Notes: generated by a model from the letters alone, not told the origin. DNA of 64,000 nt from Candidatus Enterovibrio escicola (GCF_002464935.1 NZ_NBYY01000016.1:1-64000); one strand, 5' to 3'; counted from the stretch's first letter, positions 42,170 through 52,532 are shown. Translations and numbers: made by a program.

Positions 42170-42595
42170 CACCGCATTAGGTGCAGCAGGTATCTAGCTG
42201 ACAATACACAATGGAATCGGTTTCTTTGAGCTCGCTTACTGGTCTTGTGTGTCCATCATGGCTAGGCTGAGCGCACATCTGATTTCGACTGAGAGGGTGT
42301 TGAGCTTTTTTCGTGCATCCCTTGCTGCGGGGGACTCTGACAACGGAGAACTTGATGAGTTCCGTGAACTAGCAGACAACTTATCTTCGTACTCACGTAG
42401 ATTGTACCATAGTTCACGGATGAGTTCATTTGCTTGCTTGGAGCACAATTATTCCACCGTGGGTGATTCATTTTCAAAATGCTTCTTTTCCATGAAGCCA
42501 ATTTGGCAGTCTGAGAAGATCACTCAATAGGCAATTGTCGATTGGGAGATGATCATCACTTATTGCTTTTTAATGGGGGACTGGTGAACGATCAC
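42170..42595 (-). mobile_element. IS66-family tnpC, N-terminal half
   Basis: The minus-strand frame 42448-42236 encodes SKQANELIRELWYNLREYED, SSSSPLSESPAARDARKKLN, the IS66 TnpC start, and the element end CAGTCCCCCATTAAAAAGCA is at about 42560-42595. It joins with 36120-36669 to give one IS66 copy once the prophage is removed. Frameshifts and the early stop near 42236 show further decay. Confidence 0.82.
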
Positions 42596-42639
42596 TTGAT
42601 TGGGTTGATGCTGACGTTGCGGCATGCGGTGATAACCAA

Positions 42640-42950
42640 TGGTGATATCTGATTATGAGTGGGCTCTATTCTTACCGGCTCCAGTCGTCTCGTTACACCA
42701 TGTACTTACCCTTACTTCTAAGGTCAGGTTCAAGAATATATACGGGTGGATTTGAGAGCACAAGCGATTCAATCAGAGGACTGGGTGTTAACCATCACCT
42801 CTGGTGGCTGCACGGCGCTTCGCTTATTATCAATAATAACCTAAAGTGGTTACGTCCAGAGACCTCAATCTGACGCAAAGTTACTTGCTGGAGTTCAACC
42901 GAACGGTGCTCGCTATATTTGACGATCTCACTTGTCAGTAGTTTTTAGCT
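42640..42950 (+). pseudogene. BtaA/DUF3419-like aminocarboxypropyltransferase remnant
   Basis: A plus-strand frame reads VDLRAQAIQSEDWVLTITSG and GCTALRLLS, then after a frameshift RDLNLTQSYLLEFNRTVLAI and FDDLT. This is the shape of the SAM-binding start of DUF3419 proteins (VL.ITS.GCNALDYLL...VDLNPAQ..LLELK). Only about 100 codons survive, with indels. Assignment from recalled family pattern. Confidence 0.4.
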
Positions 42951-43084
42951 AAAAAATAGTATCATTTACTCCATGTTAGTTCGTCACAATTTTGATTACA
43001 GAGATGAAATCCTGCTTTGTGCGAAATATCCAATAAATGTGTTGATCCTGTTTAGTAATGTAAAGTGCTTAAAGAGTTATAGTG

Positions 43085-44185
43085 ATTTCTGGTGTATGGG
43101 TAGGAAATAATGCGGTGTAGCCTGTTGATTGATCTCGCCAGATTAACAACCAACAAGGAATACACCGCATGGATAATAATCATAATGTTACCGAGCTTCA
43201 TAAACTAGGAAAACCCGCTTAATGAACTGCTGAAACAAGGCGCACAGTAGGTATTGATTCAAGCTATAGAAGCCGAGGTTCAATCTTTGCTCGATAATTT
43301 CACATCACTCCAAGCTAACGGAAAGTAGGGAGTGGTTCGCAATGGCCATTTGCCTGAGCGGCACCTATCAATTGGGCTAGGCGACATTACCGTCCAAGTC
43401 CCAAAGATTCGAGATAGAACAGGGAGAGGGATTAAGTTCAACAACACACTGATTCCGCCCTATCTCAAGCGAATCAAAAACATTAGAAGAGCTTATCCCT
43501 TGGCTCTATCTGCGGGTGATATATACAGGCGATATGCAGCCAGCCATAGAATTGATTTTAGGTAAGAAAACCAAGGGGTTGTCAGCAAACAGTGTTTCTT
43601 TACTCAAACAGAAATGGGAAGCAAAATACGACTAGTGGCGTAAATCTAACCTAAGTAAATGGTGGTATGTCTACATTTAGGCCGATGGTATTTACTGCAA
43701 AGTTCGGATTCATAACAAGCTTTCCCTGCTTGTTGTCATTAGCATCGATGATACTGGGCGCAAGGAAGTGCTCTCCGTTGTTGATGGATACAGAAAGCCT
43801 TCTGACAGTTCGAAACACGATATGGTGCTAAATATCCCAAAGCAGCAGAGTGCCTGACCAAAGACAAAGTGGAAATGCTGGCGTTTTACGATTTCTACAC
43901 CGAGTACTGAACACATATTCGAACGACAAACCCCATTGAATCAATTTTTGCAACGGTGAGGCTAAGAACGAACAAAACCAAGAATTGTGGAAGCCAAAAA
44001 ACGATACTGGTAATGGTCTGCAAATTGATGCAAACCTCTGAGGTTAACTGGCGTAGGCTACGAGGCCTTAAATTACTCTCGGATATCAACAAAGGCGTGA
44101 AATTCAGAAATGGTATTCGTGAAATAAACGTCAATCATCAAGATACTGCTCTAGAAGTTGTACACCAGATTTGACCATATCTCGT
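43085..44185 (+). mobile_element. IS256-family element, decayed, internally deleted
   Basis: Second copy of the element at 17.2 kb, about 250 bp shorter. The transposase ATG is intact here (43169). Visible pieces are MVRNGHLPERHLSIGLGDIT, VQVPKIRDRTGRGIKFNNTL and, at the end, RLRTNKTKNCGSQKTILVMV. Part of the middle, including catalytic residues, is missing between about 43,800 and 43,900. The inverted pair GCGGTGTAGCC / ACACCGC is preserved at the left end. Confidence 0.8.
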
Positions 44186-44199
44186 ACTTAAAACGTGTA

Positions 44200-45110
44200 G
44201 AAATAAACTCCACCCTTTAAATCTGTAAACCAGCCATTGCTCCAATTTGTGTAAGTTGTGGTAGATTTTATCAATGCTAGGATTACGTAAATAAGTGTTC
44301 AGGTCATTCATGACTTACCAAGTCTGTAGCTCCTTGTTCAGCAAAGAACATGGAGTATTCGGTGCACTACATACATCCAAAACCAACCGTACTCCCTCCG
44401 TATCAGCTCGGTATCCTTTGCACGGTTCTTTCTTAATTGGTTCATCGTTGTCGAAACAACACACCAACTTTTTCTCTACTAGAGAACGCCCGTTAATCTC
44501 TTCAACAGCAGAACCACTAGAAGCAATGGCAGTGATAGTGCCTTTGTTGGTAACGTTCCTGATCATTGGTAGCAATGATTAAGATCAAAATTGATGGCAG
44601 ACTCAACAACAATGACCATTTTGGCACGGCGTAGTACCTGTATGTCTTAAATGTATGGAAAAACTAGTTTCTCTCCTTTAGAGCCTTAGTCTTTAAATCA
44701 CCATTAAGCCATGGATTAAAGAATTGGTAATCAATTACCTTCACTTCATTGCTATGAATACAATATGTAAAAAACGCAATATCAAAGCCACCATAATCCA
44801 TATCCCCATCGGTATTTTTGGGACCCATCTAGGTTGAAGAATTAAAGACTTTGCGCTTTTGCAGCATATCGATCACTTTGCTAGAAATGCCCAGCTCATA
44901 TCACCCACCTGACCACAATAGATCACAAAATCCATGCAGCTACCATTTTTGCCATTGGCGTGATCTTTCCACATCATTTAGTCCGCTGCCTTGGTATCAA
45001 AGACGCTCACGCTTGGGTATTTATATACAGATCTTTATAAACGTGGCTTTTCCAGAACGAGTGACTTTAAAGCTAGTCTTTTTTGGTTGGCACATATAAA
45101 GAATAGATCC
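44200..45110 (-). pseudogene. Decayed phage-type genes, one with a toprim-like segment
   Basis: On the minus strand, 44640-44315 contains AKMVIVVESAINF and, in a shifted frame, SSGSAVEEINGRSLVEKKLV followed by CCFDNDEPIKKEPCKGY. A V-V-E-S-A-I start plus a C-F-D-N-D-E-P segment is the layout of the toprim domain of phage primases. Upstream (45110-44700) PTKKTSFKVTRSGKATFIKI and DYGGFDIAFFTYCIHSNEVK are in interrupted frames I do not recognise. Many stops; probably a third phage remnant or a part of the T7-like one. Confidence 0.35.
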
Positions 45111-45139
45111 AGTAATTAGATTAACCATAAACCGCACAC

Positions 45140-45466
45140 CCCTTCAGTGCCAAAAATACTCTATTTGGAATATGTTTTAGTTGATCAATGACTGTTTTGA
45201 TGATTGATTGTATTCTCAGTATCAGACGATCACAAAAAGTGATGAAACTGTAGGATCACCTGATGCTCCGGAAACAATTTAGTATTGAACCCGTTTTTGA
45301 CCAACTAAAAAACATATCCTAAATTCAGCATTCTCAGCACTGTAGTTGTATCAGCTGTATGGTCAACTTACTGGCGGGGTTCATAGCATATTCATTTCAA
45401 CCAAAGAAATCGGTCATCAAGATGATACTAGTTGATAAGCAAGCGCTTATGCAGATCTGAGGTTAA
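45140..45466 (+). mobile_element. IS982 3' end with an inverted duplicate of itself
   Basis: Bases 45225-45466 are the 3' end of IS982 on the plus strand (FDQLKNIS-type codons, terminus TTATGCAGATCTGAGGT). Bases 45140-45225 are the same region in inverted orientation, so the two copies of the FIIET.FDQLK segment face each other. Confidence 0.7.
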
Positions 45467-45755
45467 ATTACGTATAATACATTTTAAAACCACGAAACCT
45501 AGATTGATGAAAAGATACAATAATCGTCATGACCTTACTAATTAAAAGGTGATAAGGTTTATTTCTTATTTTGGAATCTGAAGTCTGGATTTTGTCCCAA
45601 AGCAGGAAGAAAAGTTTAATAAAAATCGTTGATATCAGTAAGAACAGGCTCTAAATTATTCATGCCCAAGTCCTTATGAGACTGATAGTTTTACTCAAAC
45701 GATCAGATCATGATCTTGGGCATTTAGTTCATTTCTTATGCACAGCTCAGTTTGA
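45467..45755 (-). mobile_element. IS982 5' end fragment
   Basis: On the minus strand this is the first third of the element, ending at the terminus TTCTTATGCACAGCTCAG near 45735-45752. Heavily mutated. Confidence 0.7.
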
Positions 45756-46406
45756 TTAGACTTTCTATTAAAACGAGAGGTGTTAGCATCTGATCTCATC
45801 AGAGAGACAACCAGCATATCTCCACAATCTTTTTTACCTATTAAAGCATTACGCTTGAAATGCTGAGGCTCATAATTGAAAACATTTTTAGGCAGATTAA
45901 AGTATAGGCGTATTATAGGCAGCTTCTATTGGGACAAGTGAGACAAGACAAGAATTTCTATACCGATGACTTATAATACCAAAATAAAAACGTTGAGCAG
46001 ATCCTGAGTGATGTGGCCAACGTGTTAAAAACACTTAGCGTTTTGACCGAGCTATTTTTTTCTGATGAATCGATAGCGGAAATGGATTATGTGTTTCATT
46101 AGTTGGTTCTCGTATGAAATGCCTAATCTTTCATGGTCATTAAGTGCTATTAAACAGCATGGTATCTGTAATGGTAGATACCCAGATGACTACCACGTTG
46201 GTAGTCATACCAACGTGCCTTACAACTCATTAGATAGCTAACCCCGAAATGCAATGAACTTGATGAATAACCATTTATCATTTAGAAGAACGACAATGGA
46301 TTGCTAAGAAATTTATTCAAGCTCTGCTTATCATCTTATTGATACAGAGTAATCAAGCTGTTAAATCGCTTCTCACAAAGTAGCATAAAGAGAATAGTTA
46401 TTATTT
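45756..46406. other. Region upstream of yejM with a yejL-like remnant
   Basis: 650 bp without an intact gene. A plus frame beginning at 45989 reads NVEQILSDVANVLKTLSVLT before losing similarity. This matches the N-terminal half of YejL (E. coli [20 protein letters not shown]), the small protein encoded directly upstream of yejM in enterics and Vibrio, so yejL has probably been pseudogenised here. The remainder holds paired hairpins and presumably the yejM promoter. Confidence 0.45.
46188..46217. repeat. Two mutually exclusive hairpins upstream of yejM
   Basis: GACTACCA-CGT-TGGTAGTC (46188-46206) and CACGTTGGTA-GTCA-TACCAACGTG (46194-46217) overlap, so only one can form at a time. The second is a perfect 10-bp stem with a 4-base loop. 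A related palindrome sits at about 49814 (CTACCACGTTGTCAGTCATG, then CTGACAAG). Confidence 0.5.
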
Positions 46407-48320
46407 ATGGAAAATAAAGGAAAGACCTATAGGGATAGAGTATCCCAGCTTATTAGTTGGGGACACTGGTTCAGTTTTTTTAATATAATAACAACCATGT
46501 TACTGGGTACTCGGTATATTGTTCACTTCAGCTGGTCAGAAACTTTACTTGGGCAAATCTACCAGTTACTAACATGGGTCGGTCATTTCTGGTTTCTCGT
46601 TTTCGCTGTCTATATTTTAATCCTTTTTCCTGCCAGTTTTATCATCCCTTCTCAACGGGTAATGAGATTATTTGCCGTTTTGGTGGCAACAATTAGTATA
46701 ACGATGCTGCTAATTGATATATACGCTTTTGAAACTCTTCATCTTCACTTAAATCCCTTGGTGTGGGAGTTGTTGCTAAACAGCGAAAAAACTAACATGA
46801 ATGTCCACTCCATGAATGTACAATGGCAGTGTTTATTTATAATTGTTCCTGCCATCCTTTTTCTTGAGGTTGCCATATCAGAATGGGTTTGGCGAAAGCT
46901 TCGCTCGCTATTACGTAAACGCATCGGTGTACCTCTTTCCGTTGTGTTTATTGTCAGTTTTATTACTAGCCATCTTATCCATATTTGGGCAGATGCCTCC
47001 TTCTACAGCCCTATCACCACCAAACGCTCTAACTTCCCTATTTCGTATCCCATGACGGCAAAAACCTTCATGGAAAAGTATGGTTTACTTGATCGCCAAG
47101 AGTATCAGTACCAACGAGACGAAATCGATCCGCAAGACAGTAAAGTGATCCGCTATCCCCTTGATAAAATTTCTTTCTCGCCAAACGCAAACAATTCTCA
47201 GCTAAATCTACTCATGGTCATGGTGGATAGCCTTCGAGCAGATATGCTTAATTATCTAAGTATGCCTAACCTAAATCAATTTGCCAACGATAATATAAAC
47301 TTTAAGAATCATTTCAGTTCGAGCAACAATGCAATGGGTAGTATTTTTAGCTTATTTTATGGCTTGCCTAGTAGCTATGCACAACGCGCAAGAACCGAGG
47401 GGCTAAACCCGCTTTTAATTGACACGCTTAACAATAAGGGCTACCGCCTAGGTCTATTCAGCGCTGATAATTTTACTAACCCAATTTACTGCCAAAGTAT
47501 CTTTGGTAAATACAGGTCTGACGCTGCCAAGCTTGAGATTAATAATACATGGATTTCTGATAGCACAGCCACCTCAGCACTTACAATGTGGATAAACGAA
47601 AAAAACACAGATAAGCCTTGGTTTGCATATCTTGAACTGAAGAGTCTCACCAATCACGAAAAAAGTGGCGAATATAACCATAACCGATCATCCCTAACAT
47701 CATTGGATGATAAGCGAGCAAGCATGGGTGACAACACTGCCCTAGTACTAAAAACCAGCTACAACAACGCTGCTTATTATGTAGATAAATTACTGGGTGA
47801 ATTATTCATCTCACTTGAAGTGAAAGGACAATTGGACAACACCATTGTTATGGTCACCGCAAACCACGGTACTGAGTTTAATGAAACAGGGTCTAACAGC
47901 TGGGGGGCAAATTCGAACTATAGCAAGTACCAGCTTCAAGTTCCATTAGTGGTTCATTGGCCTAATGAACCACCACAAGTTATAGATATGTACAGCTCTC
48001 ACTTTGACATTGTTCCCACACTGATGGAATCAATGCTTTCTGTAGACAGTCCCCCTGAAATATACGCCAGTGGGAGGAACCTGTTTAATCTTGTCGAAAA
48101 GCCACACAAGTGGCTTTTGGCAGGTAACGAACGTGATATCGTGGTAGTCCTGCCAGATAAAACAATCGTCGTCGACAAGTTTGGCAACTACCTTGTTTAT
48201 GATAGCAACTACAAATTGCAGCCAGAAGAAAAACCGCAATTGTTAGTACTAATGCAAGTTATTCAGGAGCTTAAGCGCTTCAACTACCCTAACGAACTAA
48301 CGTCGCGAATAAGAAATTAA
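46407..48320 (+). CDS. yejM: Inner-membrane regulator of lipopolysaccharide synthesis YejM/PbgA/LapC
   Basis: YejM senses lipopolysaccharide and, through LapB, controls proteolysis of LpxC; it is essential in E. coli. The 637-residue protein begins YRDRVSQLISWGHWFSFFNI, has five membrane helices in the first 200 residues (including HLHLNPLVWELLL), the linker SYPMTAKTFMEKYGLLD, and a periplasmic sulfatase-like domain (LLMVMVDSLRADML, FYGLPSSY, GHTEFNET-like TANHGTEF). E. coli YejM has 586 residues; the extra length is in loops. The last codons (after KRFNYPNEL) fall within the terminus of the downstream IS982 element, which supplies the stop codon. Otherwise intact. Confidence 0.92.
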   Translation: MENKGKTYRDRVSQLISWGHWFSFFNIITTMLLGTRYIVHFSWSETLLGQIYQLLTWVGHFWFLVFAVYILILFPASFIIPSQRVMRLFAVLVATISITMLLIDIYAFETLHLHLNPLVWELLLNSEKTNMNVHSMNVQWQCLFIIVPAILFLEVAISEWVWRKLRSLLRKRIGVPLSVVFIVSFITSHLIHIWADASFYSPITTKRSNFPISYPMTAKTFMEKYGLLDRQEYQYQRDEIDPQDSKVIRYPLDKISFSPNANNSQLNLLMVMVDSLRADMLNYLSMPNLNQFANDNINFKNHFSSSNNAMGSIFSLFYGLPSSYAQRARTEGLNPLLIDTLNNKGYRLGLFSADNFTNPIYCQSIFGKYRSDAAKLEINNTWISDSTATSALTMWINEKNTDKPWFAYLELKSLTNHEKSGEYNHNRSSLTSLDDKRASMGDNTALVLKTSYNNAAYYVDKLLGELFISLEVKGQLDNTIVMVTANHGTEFNETGSNSWGANSNYSKYQLQVPLVVHWPNEPPQVIDMYSSHFDIVPTLMESMLSVDSPPEIYASGRNLFNLVEKPHKWLLAGNERDIVVVLPDKTIVVDKFGNYLVYDSNYKLQPEEKPQLLVLMQVIQELKRFNYPNELTSRIRN

Positions 48321-49268
48321 CTAAATGCCCAAGTCGAAATCTGATCGTTTGAAATAAACTATTGACTGCATAAGGACTTGGATTTGAATAACTTAGACGC
48401 TGTTTTCGTCGATGTCGACGACTTCTGCCAGACTTTCCTCCCTATGCAGGGAGGAATACCTAATATCTTCCGGTGTCAAACAAAGAAACAAGCCTTCTCA
48501 CCTCTCAGTTAGCGAGGTTCTGACGATAGTTATAACTTTCTATCAATCGGGATATTGAGACTTCAAAACCTATTACATCCACTTTGTTTACCGCTACCTC
48601 ACCAACGAATTTCCTAAACTATTCAGCTACACGCAAATGTTCAAGTTCATGCAAGGTGTTCTGGTTTCGCTTTACTCTTACCTCACTCACCGTCAGATAA
48701 GGCTGACAGGGATTGCCTTCGTTGATTCGTCCAAGTTATAGGTTTGTCAAAACCTACTCATTATCAAACATTAGGTTTTTAAAGGTACCTCAAAGCGAGA
48801 AAAAGGAATGATGGGAATTCTACGGCTTCAAATTACACCTTATTATTAATGACCATTGTGGCATTCTCTTAGTCAAAGTGACAACGGCTAACGTGGATGA
48901 TAAAAATCCTGTATCGGAAATGGCTGATGAATTTTGGGGTGTTTATACGGAGATAAAGGTTATATCTCTGATCCATTGAAGCGGAAACCTGCAGACAAGG
49001 GAGTGATACTGATAACGGGTGTGAAAAAGAATATGAAACCCAAAGTGATGAAACTTTGGGATTACCTGATGCTCCGGAAACGATTTATTATCGAAACCGT
49101 TTTTGACTAACTAAAAAATATATCCCAAATCGAGCATTCGCGGTACCATTATTGTATCAGATTTATGGTCAACTTGCTAGCGGGGCTCATCACGTATTCA
49201 TTTCAACTAAATAAGTAGCACTTCAAGATAACTCGGCTTGATAAGCGAGCGTTTATGCAGATCTTAGG
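48297..49268 (+). mobile_element. IS982-family element overlapping the yejM 3' end
   Basis: The left terminus is eroded (AACGTCGCGAATAAGAA for AACCTGAGCTGCGCATAAG) and overlaps the last codons of yejM. The body has the usual transposase pieces in several frames (VDVDDFCQTFL-type start near 48400, [10 protein letters not shown] near 49085). The right terminus reads TTATGCAGATCTTAGG. Near full length, broken. Confidence 0.82.
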
Positions 49269-49269
49269 C

Positions 49270-49810
49270 TAGGTTAACTTAGGTGGTGATAACCTCATGA
49301 GGAAACACATCAACGGCAAGATGAAGATTGCGCCAGATATGCCATGTATCCTTACCGTGTTTACGCGTTTTCCGTTCGCCTTCACCGTATACTTTTAGAT
49401 TTGTGGCATTAATAACAACGTGGGAGAGAGCTCCTCGACTCGGCAAATAGTACTTAACTTCTACTGTCTTCGAATGCATTACTAATGCAAGTATATTTCG
49501 GGGATTCCAACGGGACATTCATCAACGTAAAAACTGAATTGAAAAATACTTTTCACTATCAGTTCCGTTGCAATCGCGGCATCAGAAAATATAAACCCAC
49601 TGCCACGATGACCGTGATGCATTAGACAATGCTAAACCTTGATGGCAATATCATCTATCCAAAAAGTGACTGAACCACGGTTTACTAATGCTTGATTATA
49701 TTTTTCCAAATTGCTAATTTTGTGACCTTTCATATAATTACCCCTGCTTAACTCCATGATTATCTAATCGTAGAAATTGCGATTAATTCAGATATTTGAG
49801 AAAAAATGCC
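49270..49810 (-). mobile_element. IS5-family (IS903-like) element, 5' two thirds
   Basis: The frame 49518-49279 encodes KTVEVKYYLPSRGALSHVVI, NATNLKVYGEGERKTRKHGK and IWRNLHLAVDVFPHEVITT, including the first catalytic Asp region (VVINATNLKVYGEGE, where Asp is replaced by Asn). The N-terminal part follows to the right in broken frames, with the outer end TTCAGATATTTGAG at about 49788-49801. Cut on the left at the IS982 right end. Confidence 0.83.
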
Positions 49811-49951
49811 CTACCACGTTGTCAGTCATGCTGACAAGTCTTCCCACTTATTAAATATATGCACTTTATAAAGTAATCAAAAACGTAACCCACGACCTGC
49901 CTGCTTTTTATTCAACCCGTTTAATTCCATAGAGTAAATCAAGAAATATAA

Positions 49952-49980
49952 TTGACACCGTATTCTAGTACTCGTAGCAT
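49952..49980 (+). promoter_or_regulatory. Promoter of the tRNA-Pro gene
   Basis: TTGACA (49952-49957), a 17-bp spacer and TAGCAT (49975-49980), with the tRNA starting 15 bases further on. A consensus -35 box with optimal spacing. Confidence 0.6.
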
Positions 49981-49994
49981 ACTTCTAATAGTAT

Positions 49995-50071
49995 CGGTCT
50001 GTAGCGCAGCTTGGTAGCGCACTGTCATGGGGTGGCAGGGGTCAAGAGTTCAAATCTCTTCAGACCGACCA
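49995..50071 (+). tRNA. tRNA-Pro(GGG)
   Basis: 77 bases including an encoded CCA. The acceptor stem is CGGTCTG/CAGACCG, the D-arm GCGC-AGCTTGGTA-GCGC, the anticodon arm CTGTC-ATGGGGT-GGCAG with GGG at positions 34-36, and the T-arm AAGAG-TTCAAAT-CTCTT. All stems pair. It resembles E. coli proL in sequence, with the same anticodon. Its 3' half serves as the attachment site of the adjacent island. Confidence 0.95.
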
Positions 50072-50075
50072 TTAT
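50023..50075 (+). other. Island attachment site, left (attL), within tRNA-Pro
   Basis: 53 bases from the anticodon arm to four bases past the CCA are repeated at 62181-62233 with a single mismatch (A versus G in the T-loop TTC-R-A). The left copy keeps the tRNA gene complete. Confidence 0.92.
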
Positions 50076-50078
50076 TTA

Positions 50079-50109
50079 GCCTGTAATTCAATGAGTTACG
50101 GGCTTTTTT
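50079..50109 (+). terminator. Rho-independent terminator after tRNA-Pro
   Basis: GCCTGTAA and TTACGGGC pair (one G-U) around a 9-base loop, followed by TTTTTTA. It lies just on the island side of the attachment core. Confidence 0.75.
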
Positions 50110-50198
50110 ATGTCTAGTAAAAATAGCGGCACCAAAACTGTACCAAAATTCAGGTCATTGGTGCGCAGCTCGCGGACCTGTATTTTAGTCCCTAATTC

Positions 50199-50893
50199 CT
50201 ATCTCTGCAGCGGGGACTTGCACCCACTCAACGTGCCCATCTTTGTATACTTTTGTGCTCTTAGCATTGGTGTGAGCAGCGCGGGCTTGTGAGGGTCATG
50301 ACCAGCATTGTCATACAAGTGAATTGCTAGGCCTCGTATTTCGTGAAACGTCAGCCTGCACTCTGCGGCCACTTTCTTTTTCACACCTGCTAGGTTTAGA
50401 TATTTCGAGAACGCACGGATTAAGTATTTACGGTTAATTTGAGTGAGGTGATCGCAGTGCTTACTCACTTCATTGCTAATTCGTGACGGCATACGGTGAA
50501 CAACATACTTATAGCGAACATTATCATGGCTTTCATTAATGATTTTGAACAGTGACGGCGTCACAGGTATAACAACGCGGCTTGCTTCCTTATGTTGAAC
50601 CTTCTGACGATGGATCCGCAAATAACCACTCACCAGCAAACCACCTTCACTCACTGGCTCGGCTAACAACTGCACGTCAGTATAACGAACAGAGCATATT
50701 TCGTTTACCGCATGCGTAGTTTCCAGCGCCAAATCCATTGCTGTTCGTAACCACGAAGGAGAAACGATCCAAATGGCGCGGTATTCGTCCAACGTAAGGC
50801 GCTGACGTTGTTTTTTCTCCTTGGGTTTACATACTTTTCCCAAATAAGGTTTTTTGCCGCGACGTTGATGCACAGCATCTGCGAATGTACTCA
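50199..50893 (-). pseudogene. int: Island tyrosine integrase, truncated at both ends
   Basis: The frame read towards the tRNA contains KKQRQRLTLDEYRAIW, a first-Arg region with the Arg apparently lost (LETTHAVNEICSVRY, where GQRRSE is usual), LRIHRQKVQHKEASRVVIPV, and the second box LTFHEIRGLAIHLYDNAG (H-X-X-R present). After NAGHDPHKPALL the frame shifts and the Tyr region is not in frame. Its N-terminus runs into the terminase remnant, so a deletion has fused the two. Position next to the attachment site supports its being the island's own integrase. Confidence 0.75.
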
Positions 50894-51639
50894 TTTTCTG
50901 GTAGCTGCTTGCGCATAGACAACATGAAATCTTCATTCAAGATCCCAAACTCAATACCCAAGTAACAATCAACGGTAGGCAAACAGGTGTATTCACCGGA
51001 ATCAATCAGACCGCTCAACGTATCCGCGCCCTTGAATACGCCGGTGATACGAATTTGTGGTTTGTTGATGGAGGTTTTGCTGGCACCAAGACGACGACTT
51101 GAGCCCATGATCAGCAAGAAACGACCGAACAAACGATCAGCATCTAAATCATCCACTTCTTCTAGCGATGCCCACGTTAAGTCGCCACCATCGACGTTGG
51201 CCATAATGCCGTATGCACGGGCTTTTGAATGGTTGGCAAATTCGTAATAGGTATCCGCCATCTACTTGCGGCCAGATTTGTATGCAACATATCCGCTCGA
51301 TACATCAGAGCGGCGCATTGCATCAAGGTGGTAACCAAGGTTTACCAATGATTGGGCTTCACGCGGCGTGCCAATACCGCCTTCTTGGTCTCCATGAATA
51401 GCATTGTGTTCGAGCAGATACATCTCTTTCACCGCCGTTTTTCCTGTTCGGCGGCAGCTATTATCCACAGTGTTATCGTGGCTGTCCATTTCTTCCATTT
51501 TGAGCAACTGCTCGGGATCCAATTTGACGTTATGAATGTGCTTGTGCCACATGCTGTGGTTACCGGCATAACGCTGGATCTCTATTTCTGCTAGGCTTTG
51601 AATTTCAATGCGCTGTTTGGCGCTAATGCGATCAGCCAT
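50885..51639 (-). pseudogene. Phage terminase large subunit, interrupted and truncated
   Basis: The frame starts at 51639 (MADRISAKQRIEIQSLAEIE), has a Walker A-like SCRRTGKTAVKEMYLLEHN near residue 61, meets an amber codon at 51262-51264, and continues in frame ADTYYEFANHSKARAYGIMA, then WASLEEVDDLDADRLFGRFL with a Walker B-like acidic pair, then PQIRITGVFKGADTL and MLSMRKQLPENEYIRR. It ends at the fusion with the integrase near 50885, losing the nuclease domain. The layout (ATPase motifs, position after a small-subunit-like gene) supports terminase of a tailed phage; the precise phage group is not established. Confidence 0.62.
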
Positions 51640-52523
51640 GTGAGTCTACCTCGGTATAATCGGCATCCTTTACACCTTGTTCTTGGTGGTGCTCAATTAA
51701 GATATCGTCATTACTCACTTTCTTGCGGGAACGTGAAATCATGTCACGTAATCCACTCATTTGGTCGGCCATCTTACGCTGATATTCAAGCACCGATTCA
51801 CGTTCATCGTCCTTCTCAATGGTACGTCCCAGCTCAATGCCTTGGTCGGTCTGTACTTTTGGCGTCATGTTGAGATCAGCCAGTGAGAGGTTGTTTTTGC
51901 TCAGCATATCGAGCATCGGTTTGAGCAACGGGTGCGCTTTAATCTCTTCAATCGTCTGCTCTTGACCGTTATTATCTTTGTACTTACCGATATGAAAGCC
52001 ACCTTCTTTCTTGAAGTCCTACACCGAATTTCTCAGCGCAACACCATCCACCACAATGGTCTGCATCATGTCTTGGAAGATAGCAACCATGTTGGCCTGA
52101 TTGATGGTATGTAATTCGGTGAGTTTGCTGGGATCACCAGATTGAAACGCGATCAGGTGTTGCATCATCAATTCCGTTCGCATGGTGCACGCCGGTTGGG
52201 TGGAGCAGTACGCGTGGTCAACGTCGCAAGGGGCACATTGCGGATATTTACCAAGGAGAGCGGGGAAAAACATGGCTGTTTTGGCGTTGGCACCCTGCTT
52301 CATCGCATTAAATCGACTGAGTGAGCGGTTGTTATAACCGTCAAGATTAGCCGAAGACTTGGCTTTCCCCTAGGTGGTTCTCGGCCCCGTCGCGTTGAGC
52401 AACGCGCAAAACTGCCCGACTTCCCAATTCACTTGCTGCACTTCACGCTGACAATTGCCGCAGGTGCCGAAATAGCGAAACGTGCCCAGCTTCTTTTATC
52501 AGGATAGGTTTGATCTCATTCAT
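51632..52523 (-). pseudogene. Phage terminase small-subunit-like protein, with two ambers and a frameshift
   Basis: Reconstructed from ATG 52523: MNEIKPILIK, frameshift, KLGTFRYFGTCGNCQREVQQ, VNWEVGQFCALLNATGPRTT, amber (52370-52372), GKAKSSANLDGYNNRSLSRF, a cysteine-rich stretch (GKYPQCAPCDVDHAYCSTQP), then amber (52019-52021) and DFKKEGGFHIGKYKDNNGQE to a charged C-terminus. About 297 codons. Its stop overlaps the start of the terminase large subunit by 8 bases. The zinc-like CGNC and CAPC-C motifs suggest a DNA-binding role. Small-subunit assignment is by position, not by recognised sequence. Confidence 0.45.
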
Positions 52524-52532
52524 GGCTTAACG

